Shown: positions 27,037-36,085, counted from the stretch's first letter. The stretch is 64,000 nt of DNA from Fulvivirga imtechensis AK7 (GCF_000331535.1 NZ_AMZN01000072.1:49729-113728); one strand, 5' to 3'. Program-made: numbers and translations. Notes: a model not told the origin generated them from the letters alone.

Positions 27037-27798
27037 CTACCAGATGTTATTGGAAGCGGTAAGTACGATCGGTCGGTCATCAGTCACCACAATAGTGTGT
27101 TCGTGTTGTGCCACATACCCACCACGGTTGCCTATCAGTGTCCATCCATCATTTTTGGTATCGGCAAATGTAGACCTGGTTGATATAAAAGTCTCGATAG
27201 CTACTACAGAATTCTTTCTGAATCTCGACTTATTGAATTTATCATAATAATTGGTAATTTCAGCGGGGTCCTCATGCAGGCTTCGGCCTATTCCATGTCC
27301 TGTAAGGTTTCTGATGACCTTGTATCCCGCCTTCTTAGCGCCTGTCTCAATAAGGCGTCCAATCTCAGAAATTAGAACTCCTCCCCTAATATTATCAATA
27401 GCCCGATGCAGGATCTGTTTGGAAGCATCCACCAGTGGTTGATGGTTGCTAATATCCTCTCCCAGCACAAAAGAACCTCCGTTGTCGGCCCAAAAACCAT
27501 TGAATTCGGCAGAAACATCAATATTCACCAGATCGCCTTCCTGCAATATTTTATTGTTGGAAGGTATACCATGTGCTATCTCGTTATTTACACTGATGCA
27601 GGTCCATCCGGGAAAATTGTATGTTAGCCTGGGGGCTGATCGAGCTCCAAAGGCTTTTAAAATCTTTCCTCCAAAATCATCCAATTGTTTGGTGGTCATT
27701 CCTGGTCTGGCAAATTCACGCATCCGTCTCAAAGTTTCCCCGACTACCTCTCCGGACTTTTTCATTCCTATTAATTCAAGCTCACTGGTTATAGACAT
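27037..27798 (-). CDS. map: Type I methionine aminopeptidase
   Basis: A 253-residue enzyme that removes the initiator Met from nascent proteins. Metal ligands fall in NIDVSAEFNGFWADN (two Asp), TGHGIGRSLHEDP (His), VAIETFIS (Glu) and QHEHTIVVTD (Glu). Substrate-loop residues are in NNEIAHGIP. Length is normal for the bare catalytic form. It is not next to secY/infA here, so it is probably a second, non-ribosomal-cluster map; the other copy would lie outside the window. Confidence 0.93.
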   Translation of the reverse strand: MSITSELELIGMKKSGEVVGETLRRMREFARPGMTTKQLDDFGGKILKAFGARSAPRLTYNFPGWTCISVNNEIAHGIPSNNKILQEGDLVNIDVSAEFNGFWADNGGSFVLGEDISNHQPLVDASKQILHRAIDNIRGGVLISEIGRLIETGAKKAGYKVIRNLTGHGIGRSLHEDPAEITNYYDKFNKSRFRKNSVVAIETFISTRSTFADTKNDGWTLIGNRGGYVAQHEHTIVVTDDRPIVLTASNNIW

Positions 27799-27874
27799 TG
27801 AATTGTACTCCTTATATTAAAAAGTTAACTTCATTTTTATGGCAGAAACACTAAAAGTGTTAATATCACTATAA

Positions 27875-28699
27875 CTACTCCAATTTGATTTTCTGCTTCT
27901 TACCTTTGGCAAACTCAGCATTCAAATCAAGAGCCACAGTATTGGTATTTGCCTGCTTATACACCAATGCAAACTTCATATCTGTAATATTAATAAAGGT
28001 GGTATATAATGTACCACCCTCCTTTCCATTTTCATTTTTCTGACGAGGCTGTATAGCTTTTGAGATAGCATTACTGATGTCTTGAATATTAATACTTTTT
28101 CCCTCATCAGACAACTGCCTGACACTACTTTCTATGGCGTTGTACCTGGGGCACTGGTGCTCCTCCGAACTGTCGGATAATAAAAAATTCGTCATTATTA
28201 ACCGGTTATCTTCTATCGGTACTATTTTTTTTATACCATTTACCCATTCCACAACAGCAGCATTGCCGGTACTATCTCCAAACATCATATGAGCATTGGT
28301 CAGTGCTACTTTCTTTTTTTCCAAAAAAGCGATCGCTTCGTCTACAGTTTTGCATTTGGCAAGCAGCTCATCCCCAAGGTTGCCTTTCGGTTTACCATAG
28401 CCCTCAGGAACCTCCTGTTCAGGAGTAACAGCTCCATCGAAAAACAACCCGGCCTGGTTTACTCCACCCTGAGCAAAATTATCCCAGCCGTACCACAACC
28501 GGGCCAGCTCTTTTTTAGAATGAGGTATAATCATAATGTAAGGCTTTACATCATACCAATAATCCTCATTGTTGGCCACATATATTTTACCACTTTCCTC
28601 ATCCACATAGTACAGCACCGAGCATGGATAAACCTGACCGGTGATAAATATACTGGCAACAAAAAATGTCAATAGTTTTTTTAGATTCAATTTCAGCAT
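27875..28699 (-). CDS. Secreted linear-amide C-N hydrolase-like (Ntn) protein
   Basis: A 274-residue protein with a signal peptide ending before Cys26 (GQVYPCSVLYY). Cys26 at the mature N-terminus is the expected nucleophile of the Ntn-hydrolase fold. WYGWDNFAQGGVNQAGLFFDG and AHMMFGDSTGNAAVVEW match the carcinine hydrolase / choloylglycine-hydrolase-like group. Such enzymes cleave linear amides, for example bile-salt-type or acyl-amine bonds; the substrate is unknown. An SRPBCC protein lies upstream on the same strand, 89 bases away. Confidence 0.78.
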   Translation of the reverse strand: MLKLNLKKLLTFFVASIFITGQVYPCSVLYYVDEESGKIYVANNEDYWYDVKPYIMIIPHSKKELARLWYGWDNFAQGGVNQAGLFFDGAVTPEQEVPEGYGKPKGNLGDELLAKCKTVDEAIAFLEKKKVALTNAHMMFGDSTGNAAVVEWVNGIKKIVPIEDNRLIMTNFLLSDSSEEHQCPRYNAIESSVRQLSDEGKSINIQDISNAISKAIQPRQKNENGKEGGTLYTTFINITDMKFALVYKQANTNTVALDLNAEFAKGKKQKIKLE

Positions 28700-28788
28700 T
28701 TCATTTACCTATTACATTACAACGCATCTATCCACCATTAGTTTTTTCAACAAACATTTTCCAGTTGCGGAGATCAAATAGCAAGCCT

Positions 28789-29331
28789 TTAAGCGCATTT
28801 ACCTTCTTCTGCACGCTTCCTTATACAATGAAGTATTTCCCGGCGTACCCACGAGCTGAAAGGCTGGATCAACATCCAGTAGATCCTGAATTTCCTTCTT
28901 GTTTCTTCCTTCATACATAATACTCTGGTTTCGGTGGAGAGCAGGGTCACTTTTTCATTTACAGGAGTCAGTTCAAAACTCCATGTAGCTTTGGCATAGT
29001 CCACATTATTAAAACCTGTAAATTCTTCGGCCTTAAATACTCGCAAGTCACCTGCAGGAGTCCAGAACTGCCCTATCAGTCCCAATATAATTTCTTTATT
29101 GGGTACAGCTTCTAATTTCACGAACCGTATTTTCTCTAATCCTTTTAAAGATAAACTTTCAGGCACCGGGATACCACGCAGCTTAAAAAGCCAGTATATA
29201 ATCTTTGATTCGCTAAAATCCAAAGTTTCCACCAAAGGGTAAATAACCTCTACCGGAGCCTGTACTACCACAGTCTCGGTTTTAGAAACATTCGCTTCAG
29301 GGAGGTATTTTTCTTTCAACATTATACCCAT
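28789..29331 (-). CDS. SRPBCC superfamily protein
   Basis: A 180-residue protein. The predicted START/Bet v1 fold is supported by TVVVQAPVEVIYPLVETLDF at the N-terminus, FTGFNNVDYAKATWSFELTP and STETRVLCMKEETRRKFRIYW. The C-terminal helix ends in IQPFSSWVRREILHCIRKRAEE. The fold binds hydrophobic ligands; the ligand is unknown. A second in-frame ATG lies at 29322. It is a single gene or paired with the downstream amide hydrolase. Confidence 0.7.
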   Translation of the reverse strand: MGIMLKEKYLPEANVSKTETVVVQAPVEVIYPLVETLDFSESKIIYWLFKLRGIPVPESLSLKGLEKIRFVKLEAVPNKEIILGLIGQFWTPAGDLRVFKAEEFTGFNNVDYAKATWSFELTPVNEKVTLLSTETRVLCMKEETRRKFRIYWMLIQPFSSWVRREILHCIRKRAEEGKCA

Positions 29332-29443
29332 TAAACTTTTGATGATGAACCCGGGGTAGAATTAATCGTTCATAATATTGTGCCAAAAAAGAAAAGCGTA
29401 ATTATTAAAAAAGAAGGCTTCTCAAAAGCATTCCTCTGATATC

Positions 29444-29491
29444 ATTCTGCCCGATAGCTAATAAACTATCGGGGTCAGAATCTCTTTTTTT
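29444..29491 (+). terminator. Orphan + strand terminator hairpin
   Basis: ATTCTG+CCCGATAG (29444-29457) pairs with CTATCGGG+CAGAAT (29466-29481, with a GT bulge), followed by CTC and a run of seven T. Both flanking genes are on the minus strand, so no known + transcript ends here. A longer inverted repeat (TCTCAAAAGC near 29420, GCTTTTGAGA near 29530) encloses it. Confidence 0.55.
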
Positions 29492-29563
29492 GCTTCTGCA
29501 TACCTACAGGGAGATTTTAATGACGGGTAGCTTTTGAGACAACCCCATTGTTCCGTGGTAATC

Positions 29564-30199
29564 CTACAGATTGGGCTGAGGAGTGGTTCTCAGATAAGGC
29601 TTTATCTTTTTGTACCCTTTAGGAAATTTAGCAGGTATCTCCTCATCGGTAATAGCCGGTGCTATCACTACATCCTCCCCATGCTGCCAGTTGGCCGGGG
29701 TGGCTACGCTGTAATTAGCGGTCAGTTGTAGCGAATCTATCACCCGTAGTATTTCGTGGAAATTCCGGCCTGTTGATGCGGGATAAGTAATTATTAGCTT
29801 TATCTTTTTATCGGGGTCAATGATAAATAATGACCTCACTGTAAGGCTGTTGTCAGCATTCGGGTGGATCATGTCATACATAGTAGACACTTCCCGCTTA
29901 GGATCTGCAATAATGGGGAAGTTTACATGAGTGCCCTGGGTTTCATTGATGTCCTTTATCCATCCTTGATGTGACTCTACATCATCAACGCTCAATGCCA
30001 ATACTTTAACATTGCGCTTGTCAAACTCATCTTTAAGCTTAGCTGTCATGCCTAGCTCAGTGGTGCATACCGGTGTATAGTCTGCCGGGTGTGAGAATAA
30101 TACTCCCCAGCTAGTGCCTAACCATTCGTGAAATGTGATTTTTCCTTCAGATGTTTCTGCGGTGAAATCAGGTGCTGTATCTCCTAATCGAAGTCCCAT
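29564..30199 (-). CDS. Peroxiredoxin, 1-Cys Prx6 type
   Basis: A 211-residue thiol peroxidase. The peroxidatic Cys45 is in HPADYTPVCTTELG, with Thr42 as in the PxxxT/SxxC motif. SVDDVESHQGW and the long C-terminal dimerisation domain (ANWQHGEDVVIAPAI, then GYKKIKPYLR) mark the Prx6 subfamily. There is no second Cys in the usual 2-Cys position. It reduces peroxides in the cytoplasm. It is a single gene. Confidence 0.93.
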   Translation of the reverse strand: MGLRLGDTAPDFTAETSEGKITFHEWLGTSWGVLFSHPADYTPVCTTELGMTAKLKDEFDKRNVKVLALSVDDVESHQGWIKDINETQGTHVNFPIIADPKREVSTMYDMIHPNADNSLTVRSLFIIDPDKKIKLIITYPASTGRNFHEILRVIDSLQLTANYSVATPANWQHGEDVVIAPAITDEEIPAKFPKGYKKIKPYLRTTPQPNL

Positions 30200-30438
30200 A
30201 GTAGTAGTTGATTTTTAGTTTGAATTACCAATAGATATACGAATTAGGAGTTCAATTGTTGACGAATTTACCGAATATGTTGAAGTGCGGATTTTATAAT
30301 ACTAAAAAGAGCCTTTCACCTTAGCATCAATTGAAATCTCACATCAGTCAATCCAGCCCATGCCTCTGTCAATCTGTGAGAATAATCACATGTTGCTTCA
30401 ACAGATTTGGAAGATTATTTACTAAACCTTAAAAAACA

Positions 30439-31947
30439 ATGGGCATAAAAAAGATCATAGCACTGTTAGCAGTGGCCACATTTTTTTACGCATGTAATGA
30501 CCCTCTGGACCTTGACGAAGTGAAAAGGTCTACAACGGATGAGATCATCACCAATTCTACAGTCATATTCGACCCATCCGGCTTTGTTCCTGACCCCGGA
30601 AAAACCGGCCCTTATAAAGTGTGCACGCAAGAGTATAGTTTATACCGGCCCAGCGACCCTGGCGATGATGGTGGAAAAGGCATCATCTACTATCCATCAG
30701 AAACTGAAAGTAGCTGTGCTGTAAAAAGCGGAGGCCTTCCCCTGGTGGTATTTGTTCACGCTACCGGCCCTGGCTATAACTACACCAAATACAAAAATTT
30801 ACTTAGCCACCTGGCCAGTTGGGGGTTTGCTGTAATGGCTTACAACAGAAACAACGTTGCCGGCCAGACAGGAGTTGAGCGGTTCACAAAACATTTGCTA
30901 TACACCTATACTCAATCGGTGGTGAAAAATCACCTGACTGCAGACATTGCCCTGGTAGGCCATAGTTCTGGCGGAGGAACAGTCAGGGCGGTATTGCCAA
31001 CAGCAGAGATCCAACAACTCAACCTTAAATCAGTAGTACTGTTATCTCCCGCATTCAATGATTATGTAGAGGGACTTGATATTTCAGAACATACCAATCA
31101 TTTGCTGACAATTAATGTTTCTGATGATCAGGACCCATCCGCTAACGGAGGCAATAAAGTAGTGAATAAACCCATGAAAACAGGGGTATTGGATTATGAT
31201 CTGTTCTCGATTAAGAATTCAACTTTTTCCAAAGATGCATTGTTTGTCAGTAAATACGGACATTATTACCAGGATTACAAGTTTTGTCTGGCCTATGTAA
31301 ATGCTTTCTTACTCCAACATTTGAAAGGACAGTGGCAGTATAATAAATATTTTAAAAACCAGGAGAAGCCCGCTGACTGGAACTACCTCGGTTTTGAGGG
31401 CGCAGAGATCATTCAACTACACCGGGAAGGTAGTTCATTAATCATCAATGATTTCGAAAATGGCGCCCCGAACATATCCAGTGCAAATATTAAGCGGTAC
31501 GTGCGCACCAGCTATCTATTCGATCAACATAGCCCTCATAATACTGGCTTTCTTGAAGTGGAATGGAATACTGCCGCACTGGGAGTAAATCCTTACCTGC
31601 AACTTTCTATACACCCTGATTACCAGTGGACGGCCAATTATAAGTACCTCGCCTTTGACGTTAGTCAGATGTACGAGGATCCTGTCAATAATGGTATTAA
31701 CTTTTATGTGGGCATAAGAAATACCGATAATAAAGCCTACTATCAGCAGATTGAGCATCATAAAGAGCCACTCAACTATCCGTTTCAATTTTTGGCTACT
31801 ACAAAAACTCACATGCGAACATACCTGATACCGTTGACTGCGTTTCAGATCGACACCGATAAGTTGGAAGCTGTGATTTTTCGTTTTTTAGATCCTGATC
31901 ATAAAAGCGGCCATGTGGTGATCGATAACATCAGGTTTATGAAGTAA
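30439..31947 (+). CDS. Lipoprotein with alpha/beta hydrolase domain
   Basis: A 502-residue protein. The lipobox is FFYAC (Cys19). Residues about 60-330 are an alpha/beta hydrolase of the PET-hydrolase/dienelactone type: VVFVHATGPGYNY for the oxyanion site and GHSSGGG with nucleophile Ser176. The C-terminal 170 residues are a beta-rich domain (IINDFENGAPNIS ... HVVIDNIRFMK) typical of carbohydrate-binding or galactose-binding-like folds. It probably acts on an extracellular ester. It is a single gene, followed by a hairpin at 31978-31999. Confidence 0.75.
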   Translation: MGIKKIIALLAVATFFYACNDPLDLDEVKRSTTDEIITNSTVIFDPSGFVPDPGKTGPYKVCTQEYSLYRPSDPGDDGGKGIIYYPSETESSCAVKSGGLPLVVFVHATGPGYNYTKYKNLLSHLASWGFAVMAYNRNNVAGQTGVERFTKHLLYTYTQSVVKNHLTADIALVGHSSGGGTVRAVLPTAEIQQLNLKSVVLLSPAFNDYVEGLDISEHTNHLLTINVSDDQDPSANGGNKVVNKPMKTGVLDYDLFSIKNSTFSKDALFVSKYGHYYQDYKFCLAYVNAFLLQHLKGQWQYNKYFKNQEKPADWNYLGFEGAEIIQLHREGSSLIINDFENGAPNISSANIKRYVRTSYLFDQHSPHNTGFLEVEWNTAALGVNPYLQLSIHPDYQWTANYKYLAFDVSQMYEDPVNNGINFYVGIRNTDNKAYYQQIEHHKEPLNYPFQFLATTKTHMRTYLIPLTAFQIDTDKLEAVIFRFLDPDHKSGHVVIDNIRFMK

Positions 31948-31977
31948 ACAACCATTCTTAAACCTCAGACAATATTC

Positions 31978-31999
31978 CTGCCCCGGTTTTTCGGGGCAG
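31978..31999. terminator. Hairpin between convergent genes
   Basis: Perfect CTGCCCCG (31978-31985) / CGGGGCAG (31992-31999) with a six-base GTTTTT loop. There is no T run on either side, so termination is likely but not certain. Confidence 0.5.
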
Positions 32000-32008
32000 A
32001 CTTCGTAT

Positions 32009-32824
32009 TTAATGAGCCGGGTTTACTATAAAGCGATCTCTGATCCTGGAGAACTTCCCGGGTGTAATACCTACATAGGTTTTAAACTCGCGAATAAAAT
32101 GCGACTGGTCAAAGAAGTTCAGGTCATAAGATAACTGAGTCAGGTTAGCACTTCCTGAGGAGTCCATATACTTTTGGATAGCATTCATTCGTGACAGCCG
32201 CATGTAATCACTTATGGTAATGCCATACCTGTTTTTGAATTCTCTCTGTAGTTGCCTGTCGCTGATAGGTATCTGATACTTTAGTAGTTGATAGTCGGGT
32301 TCACCCGCCACCTTTCTTATCAGACTCATCGCCTGATGGGTGTAGTCATGGGCCAGAAAATGGCGGCCTAACTGGTCTGTCAAGAATTCGTTGGCAAACT
32401 GAAGCTGTGCATTGACACTCTGCAACTCCCGAATGCGCGTGCAAAAGCGTTGCACACTCTTGCCCAATACATCCACACTATCTTCATATGTAGCAAAAAA
32501 TACTGAGGGGGGTACACCAAAAACATTTTGGATCCCATCGGGATAGAACCGGATCCCAAACACCTGTACATTTTCAGAGAATTTCACTTCGTATGGTTTG
32601 GTAAATACACCAAGAAGGGTAAAATCCGGTGACTTACACCATACCCGCTTGTTTAAGGAACAGTGAAAATCAGACAGGTGAATGATCAGCTCAACACAAC
32701 CGTTCGGAACCACCGACTGTGAAAAAGATGCTTCCCTGTTGATATTAAAGTCACCGGTCCAATAGGACTGGATAAAGAGGCGCAACTTTTCCGCTGGTGG
32801 ATACTCTGAAAATAATGTATTCAA
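32009..32824 (-). CDS. AraC family transcriptional regulator
   Basis: A 271-residue protein. The N-terminal DUF6597-type sensor domain is seen in YPPAEKLRLFIQSYWTGDF and SQSVVPNGCVELIIHL. The C-terminal AraC double helix-turn-helix has YQIPISDRQLQREFKNRYGI and LSYDLNFFDQSHFIREFKTY with VGITPGKF. Activators of this kind usually control a neighbouring metabolic or stress gene. The cupin and DUF3237 genes lie upstream on the same strand, and the hydrolase lipoprotein gene is convergent. Confidence 0.88.
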   Translation of the reverse strand: MNTLFSEYPPAEKLRLFIQSYWTGDFNINREASFSQSVVPNGCVELIIHLSDFHCSLNKRVWCKSPDFTLLGVFTKPYEVKFSENVQVFGIRFYPDGIQNVFGVPPSVFFATYEDSVDVLGKSVQRFCTRIRELQSVNAQLQFANEFLTDQLGRHFLAHDYTHQAMSLIRKVAGEPDYQLLKYQIPISDRQLQREFKNRYGITISDYMRLSRMNAIQKYMDSSGSANLTQLSYDLNFFDQSHFIREFKTYVGITPGKFSRIRDRFIVNPAH

Positions 32825-32997
32825 ATAACTTAGTTTTCTATATATTCAACGGTTCCCGATACAAAATGAAGAGGAGATGCTTTAACATACGCAAAACCAA
32901 CGCTCATGTTACTTTTTAGAAAGGGACAGAGAAGCTGGTGACTTCTGCTGCCCTCTCAAGGTTCTTAAATTTAAAACCACAGGAGAACTGGCAGGTC

Positions 32998-33414
32998 CTA
33001 CAGTTGTGAAGTATCCACAACATTGGAATGTGTAGGGAGCCACTCTTTGTCAAAGGTTGCTAAAATGTTATTGGCGCCACCGAATACTCCTAATACCTTT
33101 GCTGTGGTATTTCCGATGTTCTTCAGGTCGTGTGGCACCATTTTGGGCACAAGCGCTATACCTCCTTTGACCACTTTTGAAATGCTTTTACCGATTGTGG
33201 CTTCAAATTCTCCCTCAAGGATAACCAGAAGCTCCTCAGCCGAATCCGTATGCATCCCCAGATTATCGCCCGGTTCTATTTCGAAATAAACCGTTGCCAG
33301 CTCTATGGAGCCGTGTGCTCCAATAAGTGGGAAGGTGGCTTTGCAGTGCTGCTTCTGATCATTTTTCCCTATGAACTCCGTAAGTTCTATTTGATTTAAA
33401 TTTACTGTTGTCAT
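32998..33414 (-). CDS. Cupin domain protein
   Basis: A 138-residue single cupin. The first cupin motif spans YFEIEPGDNLGMHTDSAEEL (one His and Glu ligands); the second is in KMVPHDLKNIGNTTAKVLGV (His). The fold binds a metal, but the activity cannot be predicted. It starts 11 bases after the DUF3237 gene and is probably co-transcribed with it. Confidence 0.8.
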   Translation of the reverse strand: MTTVNLNQIELTEFIGKNDQKQHCKATFPLIGAHGSIELATVYFEIEPGDNLGMHTDSAEELLVILEGEFEATIGKSISKVVKGGIALVPKMVPHDLKNIGNTTAKVLGVFGGANNILATFDKEWLPTHSNVVDTSQL

Positions 33415-33425
33415 GTTTCCTGGTT

Positions 33426-33869
33426 TTAACGGTGATAACCTTTGATTTTTACTTCTCCTGTTTCAAAATTAACCGTACCTAAGCCCCACACATGCTTATG
33501 GTTGAGCCACCTGTAGCGGTCATCATTAGCATGGAAGTCCATGTTTAACCTCAGGTGGCCATTGTCGTTAATACCACTTTCGGTGACGCTTATCACGGCA
33601 CCGTCATTGGTGGTAATAGCTGCGTAAAGTTGAAGGAAAAGGCGGCCATCCGCCCTTACGGTGAGGTAATCCACCCCTTTGATCGTTCCCGCTACCAGAT
33701 CTCCGCTTACATCTCCTTCAAAGTGAATATCAAACCGAAGTCCTTCAGCGGGAATTGGTTCTTTACCTGAGGCAAAGCGCTCCCAGCTAAACCCATACTC
33801 TTTTACATTTGTCAACCGTACCTCCTCTTCAAAAAGAAGGGCGCTTTCATTCATGATTTCTTGTGTCAT
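33426..33869 (-). CDS. DUF3237 family protein
   Basis: A 147-residue beta-rich protein with the DUF3237 pattern: LRFDIHFEGDVSGDLVAGTI, GVDYLTVRADGRLFLQLYA, then TTNDGAVISVTESG and a C-terminal FETGEVKIKGYHR. The function is unknown; some homologues are annotated near oxidoreductases. It is the first gene of a likely two-gene operon with the cupin. Confidence 0.72.
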   Translation of the reverse strand: MTQEIMNESALLFEEEVRLTNVKEYGFSWERFASGKEPIPAEGLRFDIHFEGDVSGDLVAGTIKGVDYLTVRADGRLFLQLYAAITTNDGAVISVTESGINDNGHLRLNMDFHANDDRYRWLNHKHVWGLGTVNFETGEVKIKGYHR

Positions 33870-33947
33870 TGTGTTTTATTTTTAGTTAAATGATGAGACA
33901 AATCTCGGGGTATGACCATCCTAAAAATTGTAACAGAACGACATTGT

Positions 33948-34004
33948 GGGCAGGCAGGAGGTAAAGAAAGTAGGCAGTGGGCAAGTGGAAGTTGCAGTAA
34001 AGGA
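33948..34004. repeat. G-rich short-period repeat (GGCAGTGG type)
   Basis: Degenerate units GGGCAGGCAGG, GTAGGCAGTGGGCAAG and TGGAAGTTGCAGT. It is similar in character to the tracts at 14128-14166 and 35930-35996 but not joined to a gene end here. Confidence 0.5.
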
Positions 34005-34146
34005 CTGACTTCAATAAAAAAATTATCATGCCGACCTTGAAGGCATCATACTCAGAGATTTTAGCTGTCTAAGCAAGTTCCTTCATTCATACCCATGACA
34101 AGTTTTACACATAGTGATAGTCAGGCGATTATTCAATTCCCACTAC

Positions 34147-34281
34147 CGTCATCCGGGACGTAACGCAGTGAAGATCCGGGATCTCCTCGCTACTGGCAGT
34201 GACTGAATTTCAGCCTCTGCCACCGGGTCAAGGGGATCCTGAATATTTTCTCCGTTGCTCTACGAAAATTCCAGGATGACG
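34147..34281. repeat. GTCATCC inverted-repeat element
   Basis: It starts CGTCATCC (34147-34154) and ends GGATGACG (34274-34281), about 135 bases apart. Internal matching words (AGATCCGGGATCT; GGGGATCCTGAA; CCGTTGCTCTACG) suggest a palindromic interspersed repeat. Only one copy is seen in this window. Confidence 0.55.
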
Positions 34282-34382
34282 TGGGGGTTTGTGATTTCTG
34301 TTGCTCCTCTGTGGTTAATGATGGAATGTCATTATCCATAAAATCAACTGAAAGTTGTTGTTTTCCTCGGGACGACCTTAAC

Positions 34383-34508
34383 CAGTGTTTGTAAGAAAAC
34401 TCTATGTGGCTTTAAGAAATGAAGTACCAAAAAGCGGAGCGTTACTGAGGTAAATGAGCATTTTGCAACAAGCATAACGCAGACATTGGCGTTTTCTTAG
34501 AGACACTA
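34383..34508 (+). repeat. Dispersed TIR element, copy C (126 bp, shortened)
   Basis: The left end CAGTGTTTGTAAGAAAAC has a second, decayed copy (ATGTGGCTTTAAGAAA). The right end is GTTTTCTTAGAGACACTA. It shares the AAAAAGCGGAGCGT / ACTGAGGTA / GAGCATTTTG core with copies B and E but lacks the GTCAAGGTCAAGG segment. Confidence 0.8.
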
Positions 34509-34590
34509 ACTAAGTAAGTAGCATGGCCCCTCCCGGCAGGAAAGTACTAACTTCTTTTGGTCGTGTAAATAAAAAGATTTTGAATCAACT

Positions 34591-34640
34591 ATTGCGCAAC
34601 TGATCAGTTGCCTTTATATTTGCTACCAATTAGTTGCATA
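34591..34640 (+). promoter_or_regulatory. Promoter with palindromic operator for the ArsR operon
   Basis: ATTG (34591-34594) and TATATTTG (34615-34622) fit a -33/-7 pair with a 20-base spacer. A perfect 16-bp palindrome GCAACTGATCAGTTGC (34596-34611) fills the spacer. A further half-site, AATTAGTTGCA, lies at 34629-34639 near the expected start of transcription. The arrangement predicts autorepression by the ArsR protein. Confidence 0.65.
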
Positions 34641-34651
34641 TTATTACCATT

Positions 34652-34972
34652 ATGAGAAGAGATGTATTTCAGGCTATCGCAGATCCTACCAGACGTGCGA
34701 TCCTATGCCTGATTGCCGTACAGGCCATGACTCCCAATGCCGTTGCTGAGCATTTTGATAGTAGCCGCCAGGCGGTTTCTAAACATATACGCATTCTTAC
34801 CGAGTGTGAATTGCTTGAGCAGGAGCAGCAGGGCCGGGAAATTTATTATCATATCAATGCTGATAAGATGCAAGAGGTTGAACAATGGGTCCGTCAATTC
34901 AAAGGTCTCCTGGAGAAGCGCTTTAACCAACTTGATGATGTATTACATAAACTAAAAATGCAGAAAAAATGA
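34652..34972 (+). CDS. ArsR family transcriptional regulator
   Basis: A 106-residue winged-helix repressor: [18 protein letters not shown], then [18 protein letters not shown] for the recognition helix and [10 protein letters not shown] for the wing. It has no metal-binding Cys motif of the ArsR/SmtB sensors, fitting the subgroup paired with SRPBCC genes. ATG at 34652 is chosen to match the family start. Its stop overlaps the next ATG as ATGA, so the SRPBCC-VOC protein is translationally coupled. Confidence 0.9.
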   Translation: MRRDVFQAIADPTRRAILCLIAVQAMTPNAVAEHFDSSRQAVSKHIRILTECELLEQEQQGREIYYHINADKMQEVEQWVRQFKGLLEKRFNQLDDVLHKLKMQKK

Positions 34973-35940
34973 ATAAGACACTTCTAATGAACTTTGTTGT
35001 CGACAAAGAGAACAATACCATAAAAGTAGAAAGGGAATTTGACGCACCACTTGATATGGTGTGGGCGGCATGGACGGAAAGTGACCTGCTGGACCAGTGG
35101 TGGGCGCCTAAACCGTGGCAAACAAGAACAAAAACCATGGATTTTAGAGAGGGCGGCCACTGGCTGTATGCTATGGTAGGACCCGAAGGAGAGGAACATT
35201 GGTGTAAAGCGGATTACAAAAGCATAAAACCATTGAACAGTTTCTCGGCTCTTGATGCCTTCTGTGATGAAAATGGCAATGTTGATAATAGCCATCCCAG
35301 GTCTCTGTGGAAAAATAGATTCACCAAAACAGATGATACAACGACTGTTAACATTACCATCAGTTACGACAAGCTCTCTGATCTGGAAAAGATCATTGAG
35401 ATGGGCTTTAAAGAAGGATTCACAGCAGGGCTGGAGAACCTTGATCATTATTTGAGTACACAATTCAGGCTTCGCAAGGAAAATAAAATCAACAATAAGC
35501 CAAGGGTGACCTCCTACCTCAACTTCCCTGGCAAGACGGAAGAGGCATTCCTATTCTATAAAGAGGTATTTAACGGAGAATTCACGGGCGTTGGCCTACG
35601 AAGGTTTGGCGATATTGAAATGCCAGCAGACATGCCCCCAATGAGCAATGAAGATAAAAAACTTATCATTCATGCTGAACTAACCATCATGGGTGGGCAT
35701 GTGCTAATGGCTACCGACTCTCCTGAAAGCATGGGCTTTAAAATGATACACGGCAACAATATGCACATCAATGTGGAACCCGAATCCAGAGAGGAAACCG
35801 AGCGGCTCTTTAAAGCACTCTCAGAGGGTGGTAAAATTGAAATGCCTTTGGCAGATATGTTCTGGGGAGCTTATTTCGCTGCTTTTAGGGACAAGTATGG
35901 TATTAACTGGATGCTACACTATCAAAAGGCTGAGAGCTGA
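34969..35940 (+). CDS. SRPBCC (AHSA1) - VOC (PhnB-like) fusion protein
   Basis: A 323-residue fusion. Residues about 10-160 are an AHSA1-type SRPBCC domain ([42 protein letters not shown]). Residues about 170-320 are a PhnB-like vicinal-oxygen-chelate domain ([52 protein letters not shown]). These domains are usually separate small proteins, so here one ligand-binding and one metal/ligand domain are joined under one repressor. The 3' end runs into a G-rich repeat that carries the stop codon. Confidence 0.88.
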   Translation: MNKTLLMNFVVDKENNTIKVEREFDAPLDMVWAAWTESDLLDQWWAPKPWQTRTKTMDFREGGHWLYAMVGPEGEEHWCKADYKSIKPLNSFSALDAFCDENGNVDNSHPRSLWKNRFTKTDDTTTVNITISYDKLSDLEKIIEMGFKEGFTAGLENLDHYLSTQFRLRKENKINNKPRVTSYLNFPGKTEEAFLFYKEVFNGEFTGVGLRRFGDIEMPADMPPMSNEDKKLIIHAELTIMGGHVLMATDSPESMGFKMIHGNNMHINVEPESREETERLFKALSEGGKIEMPLADMFWGAYFAAFRDKYGINWMLHYQKAES

Positions 35941-35996
35941 GAGCGAAGGGCGGAGAGCGGGGAGCAGAGGGCGAAGGGCGAGGAGCAAAAAGCTAA
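35930..35996. repeat. G-rich short-period repeat (GGCTGAG / GAGCGAAGGGC type)
   Basis: Degenerate units GGCTGAGAGCTGAGAGC, GAAGGGCGGAGAGC, GGGGAGCAGAGGGC and GAAGGGCGAGGAGC run across the stop codon of the SRPBCC-VOC gene (TGA at 35938-35940). Confidence 0.65.
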
Positions 35997-36085
35997 GTTT
36001 GGAGGCACACAATGCAACAATAACGGAATTCAACCATTTTGTGATCTCCCGTTTTGCAGTAATACCATTAAAAACTTAGCTCCAC

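Larger units (their letters stand above)
33870..34590. other. Gene-free stretch rich in repeats
   Basis: About 720 bases without a gene. It holds a G-rich short repeat tract (33948-34004), a GTCATCC inverted-repeat element (34147-34281) and dispersed TIR element copy C (34383-34508). Nothing else was recognised. Confidence 0.6.
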
